Source of the DNA: Chloromonas sp. AAM2
Taxonomy: Eukaryota > Chlorophyta > Chlorophyceae > Chlamydomonadales > Chlamydomonadaceae
Assembly (NCBI GenBank): GCA_004335635.1
Contig: QAXH01005070.1
Coordinates: 7,914-28,582, forward strand
DNA: 20,669 nt
Reading direction: 5' to 3'
Part shown: positions 18,277-20,669 of the stretch, piece by piece
Numbering within the stretch: the first letter of the stretch is position 1
Layout of the letters: each line of letters begins with the position of its first letter
Position numbers and translations under genes: made by a program
The notes under the pieces: model-generated
Databases searched by the model: none
What the model saw: only the letters and a program-made list of their open reading frames with translations
Told to the model about the DNA's origin: nothing

Positions 18277-20263
18277 ATGAGTCTGAGCTGCTCAGCTGTG
18301 CGTTCAGCCACCGCCTTCCGCACGAGGCCAGCACGCCGAACAGCCAAGCCGTTTGTTGATGCTTCCCGCAAGACAGCCTGCAAGGTGAGCAAGCATCTGA
18401 GCGGGCAGCATGCCAGACACCTACCATGACACCTCGTTGTTGAATGTTTTTTTTGCAATTCACGCATACAAACAAAAATGCAAGCAGGAATTCACAAACG
18501 TCCGCACAAAGGCAAGCGGAGGATGCAGACGCCATGCACTCTGCATGTAAGCTTGTGCACCTCTGCAGATCGGACCATGCACATCTTGATGCTGCACTGC
18601 ATGGACAGATGGACATCACTCGTTTCGATCCTGTCAGGATCAACGCCATGCCATGATCCTCAGATAGTGGCATGAAACATGACCTGACCATGCCGCATGC
18701 ACATGCTGCACGATTCTCCATGCTGCTCACATGCAGGCCTACGTTGAGCCCAGCGTGACCTATGCAGTCACACAACAAGCTGTGGCTTACGGTGAGAATT
18801 GCTCTACCACACCAGACCTGCTGCTATTGTACATGCGGTTTTCTTTCCCGTCGCTGTGCATGTACAAAGGCCTCAAAAACATTGCAGCCGCAGCTCGTGC
18901 GCATACAATTGTCACAATCAGTGCTCGGGCGCATCAATCAGGATTCCATATACACGGCTCTAGGCACAATCCCGTGCTTACTTGTTGATTGGGTCCCTGG
19001 CCTGCATGGCAGCAACCAAATCCTTAATTTCCATTTGATCCATGCATGCCCACACGCGCAGCAATTGTGTTGGGTGGTGACGTGTGGGCGGAGCGCAACA
19101 GCACCACAGCACCGGACCTCAGGATAGCGGGCGCGGGTGCAGGAGCAACACTGGTGGTGAGGCCGGGTGACAAGCATGTCATGCGCATGCATACGGCAAC
19201 ATCTGTGCATGTGCAAGTCATCAGATTTGAATATGCATCAAAGCTGCACACACTGTCAACGGAACAGCAAGTTGGAGCAACTGTCAAGCGATCATCCGTC
19301 CAGTCTGATGCACCATCAATCCTGTGGCAGCACACCAATGCCAGGTGGAAACACATCAGCCATGCTTGGCTGCTGTTGACGTTCTTGGTTTGTTGCTAAT
19401 CAGCTGGTCCAATGGTTGTGCCATGCAGGCCGCTGGCATCATCAACACCGGCGTGGATGCCTTGTTAGGCGTGGGCCTGGTGGTGGGAGCCCTGACCTCA
19501 GCGGCCATGCTGGCGTACCATGTCAAGCGCACCGTTGACGCCAGTGAGTGCGAGGGAAGGGTGGGCATTGGGAGTGAGAAGCGGATGCTGATGACTAAGA
19601 GTGGGCTCACCATTAATGGTGAGGGAGAGGGTGAGGGCAGAACGGGACTGGTGATGAAGATGCTGTTCAAGACCATATTGCACACAACTGCGCTGCTGCC
19701 CCGTTCCTCACGTTGTCTTCTGCCTTGCTTGACTGACCGATGATGCAGACGATCAGAACGTGGACTGGCCTGGGCCCAAGGCACTGCCTGCCACCATCTC
19801 CCTCATCTCATTCGTGAGTATCACGTGCATGATGTCATTGCTCTTGTCTTGCTCACCAGGCATGTGCATACAAAAACACTGCCAGGGTAGAGCACTTGTA
19901 ACCAGGAACTCATGGAAGTGCCAGGTGCAGATCATGCGGATCGTGTAAACTGGAGCTGCAAACCCACTGCCATGAGCAAAGCAGCAGTTGACACAGCAGG
20001 CGCATCACATGGAACGGAATTGATGGAACAGCCAAGCACAGCCAATGAGCTCATGCGTCATCACACATTGTGCTGCGTTATCAACACACGATTATGTGAC
20101 AACTTCCCAGTCAAAGCATGGAATGCCCTGGGGGTACTGAGTCCAAAAGCGTGTCCTCCAAACACTTGGCTGCGAGGTTTGGCTAACGACACTGCATGTG
20201 TGTGTACGCTTTCTGCAGTTCGCATTGAACGTCTTCATCCAGGGCATCCGGGCCGAGCTGTAA
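18277..20263 (+). CDS. Plastid-type integral membrane protein, two C-terminal helices, unrecognised
   Basis: Six exons: 18277-18384, 18737-18791, 19062-19156, 19429-19543, 19749-19813 and 20219-20263. All are GT-AG and in phase, giving 160 residues. The N-terminus MSLSCSAVRSATAFRTRPAR is a typical algal plastid transit peptide (Ser/Ala/Arg, no acidic residue); the peptide likely ends before AYVEPSVTYAV (from residue 37). A Gly/Ala-rich helix at about 98-118 (LLGVGLVVGALTSAAMLAYH) is followed by basic VKRTVD. Then come a polar linker with VDWPGPKALP and a second hydrophobic segment (139-156, ATISLISFFALNVFIQGI) that ends RAEL. Two closely spaced helices suggest a thylakoid or envelope protein. 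I do not recognise the family; the WPGPKA-LPAT motif before the last helix is the best handle for a search. A 3' TGTAA lies at 20533. Confidence 0.82.
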
Positions 20264-20532
20264 AGTTACAAGCTGGAGAGTTCAGGTGCCTTGAAGTTTT
20301 GATGCCAAATGGAAGCGTGAGCCATGAGACTGGCAGAAACGCTGTTTTGCTTTGCGCTTTGTGGCATCACTGACAATTTTGACATCGAGACTTGCGTGAA
20401 CTCCCTACCTTTCAAGGCCCTACCTTGCCATTCGTACACAAGGGCTGTGGCTTAGCTGGCTGTGTGCCAAAGGCTGTGCCAGGACTGGTTTTGTCGAAGC
20501 ATTTTGATTCTGCTGCTGGGCTATAGCAGCTC

Positions 20533-20537
20533 TGTAA
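20533..20537 (+). terminator. Candidate TGTAA polyadenylation signal
   Basis: The canonical chlorophyte word TGTAA about 270 bases after the stop of the upstream + strand gene, followed by AT-rich sequence. No transcript end is visible from sequence alone. Confidence 0.45.
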
Positions 20538-20611
20538 CAGACATTCCAGACAAACCTGTCTGGTCTCCATTACATTAATAAGAATTTTTAAATATATGTT
20601 CATTTAAAAAA

Positions 20612-20646
20612 AAAAAGAAGTTTGCCAGTTCTGGGACAGTTCTTGT
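20612..20646 (+). repeat. Second copy of the 11188 inverted-repeat element, cut by window end
   Basis: AAAAAGAAGTTTGCCAGT equals the reverse complement of the right arm at 11231-11248. It continues as TCTGGGACAGTTCT, matching TTTGGGACAATTCC after the left arm. The far arm, if present, lies beyond the window. Confidence 0.7.
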
Positions 20647-20669
20647 GTGAATAGGTCTGTATTACCGCC

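Larger units (their letters stand above)
20264..20669. other. 3' UTR and start of a dispersed element
   Basis: The stretch after the TAA at 20261-20263 has no gene. TGTAA at 20533-20537 is a likely poly(A) signal for the plastid membrane protein gene, giving a 3' UTR of roughly 290 bases; another TGTAA overlaps the stop codon itself. An A-rich run (about 20605-20616) then leads into a copy of the 11188 element. Confidence 0.55.

Noticed and set aside
18059..18377. Minus-strand open frames (AVLREASTNGLAVRRAG and MATPAAEESSQTNF) that looked like upstream exons of the ferredoxin-TPR gene with a one-base frameshift between them
   Set aside because: The plus strand here encodes the transit-peptide exon of the 18277 gene, which explains the first frame as its antisense. 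The ferredoxin-TPR gene has its own well-placed ATG at 17973, and the phase of these frames does not join it.

Overview
The window looks like nuclear DNA of a green alga (Chlorophyta, probably a chlamydomonad or close relative). The basis is genes cut into short exons, GTGAG/GTAAG donors and TGCAG acceptors, start codons in AAAATGG- or ACAATGGC-like contexts, a TGTAA polyadenylation-type signal downstream of one gene, plastid-type transit peptides, and introns filled with minisatellites. I see no bacterial, organellar or viral gene block and no tRNA or rRNA gene.

Layout. (1) Positions 1-827 hold a TA microsatellite, an interspersed repeat and a 30-bp minisatellite. (2) Positions 828-5013 (+) hold a nine-exon gene for a roughly 305-residue protein with a W-M-T...P-x-N-E-R core and a Gly-rich tail; the first two exon joins are less certain than the rest. 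(3) Positions 5014-6551 are intergenic, with several copies of a dispersed repeat. (4) Positions 6552-10826 (+) hold an eight-exon gene for a 291-residue glyoxylate/succinic semialdehyde reductase whose frame and active-site residues are intact. (5) Positions 10827-12881 are mostly non-coding, with an inverted-repeat element and weak ORFs. (6) Positions 12882-13138 (-) hold a two-exon gene for a 55-residue single-pass membrane protein. (7) Positions 13139-15894 hold a possible exon on + and a small gene on - with a mitochondrial-type presequence; that gene lies between two repeat modules that are adjacent elsewhere in the window. (8) Positions 15895-17973 (-) hold a five-exon gene joining a thioredoxin-fold [2Fe-2S] ferredoxin domain to TPR repeats, with a plastid-type N-terminus. 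(9) Positions 17974-18276 are a short divergent promoter carrying a TGACGTCA site and a GGCACGTGCC G-box. (10) Positions 18277-20263 (+) hold a six-exon gene for a 160-residue plastid-type protein with two membrane segments.

The genes do not form a pathway; this is ordinary eukaryotic gene order. The one architectural link is the divergent pair at 15895-20263: both products carry plastid-like targeting sequences and share a promoter of about 300 bp, so light- or stress-linked co-regulation is plausible (inference). The observations most worth a second look are the ferredoxin-TPR fusion, that divergent promoter, the small gene held inside a split repeat, and the intronic tandem duplication that carries exon-like sequence.
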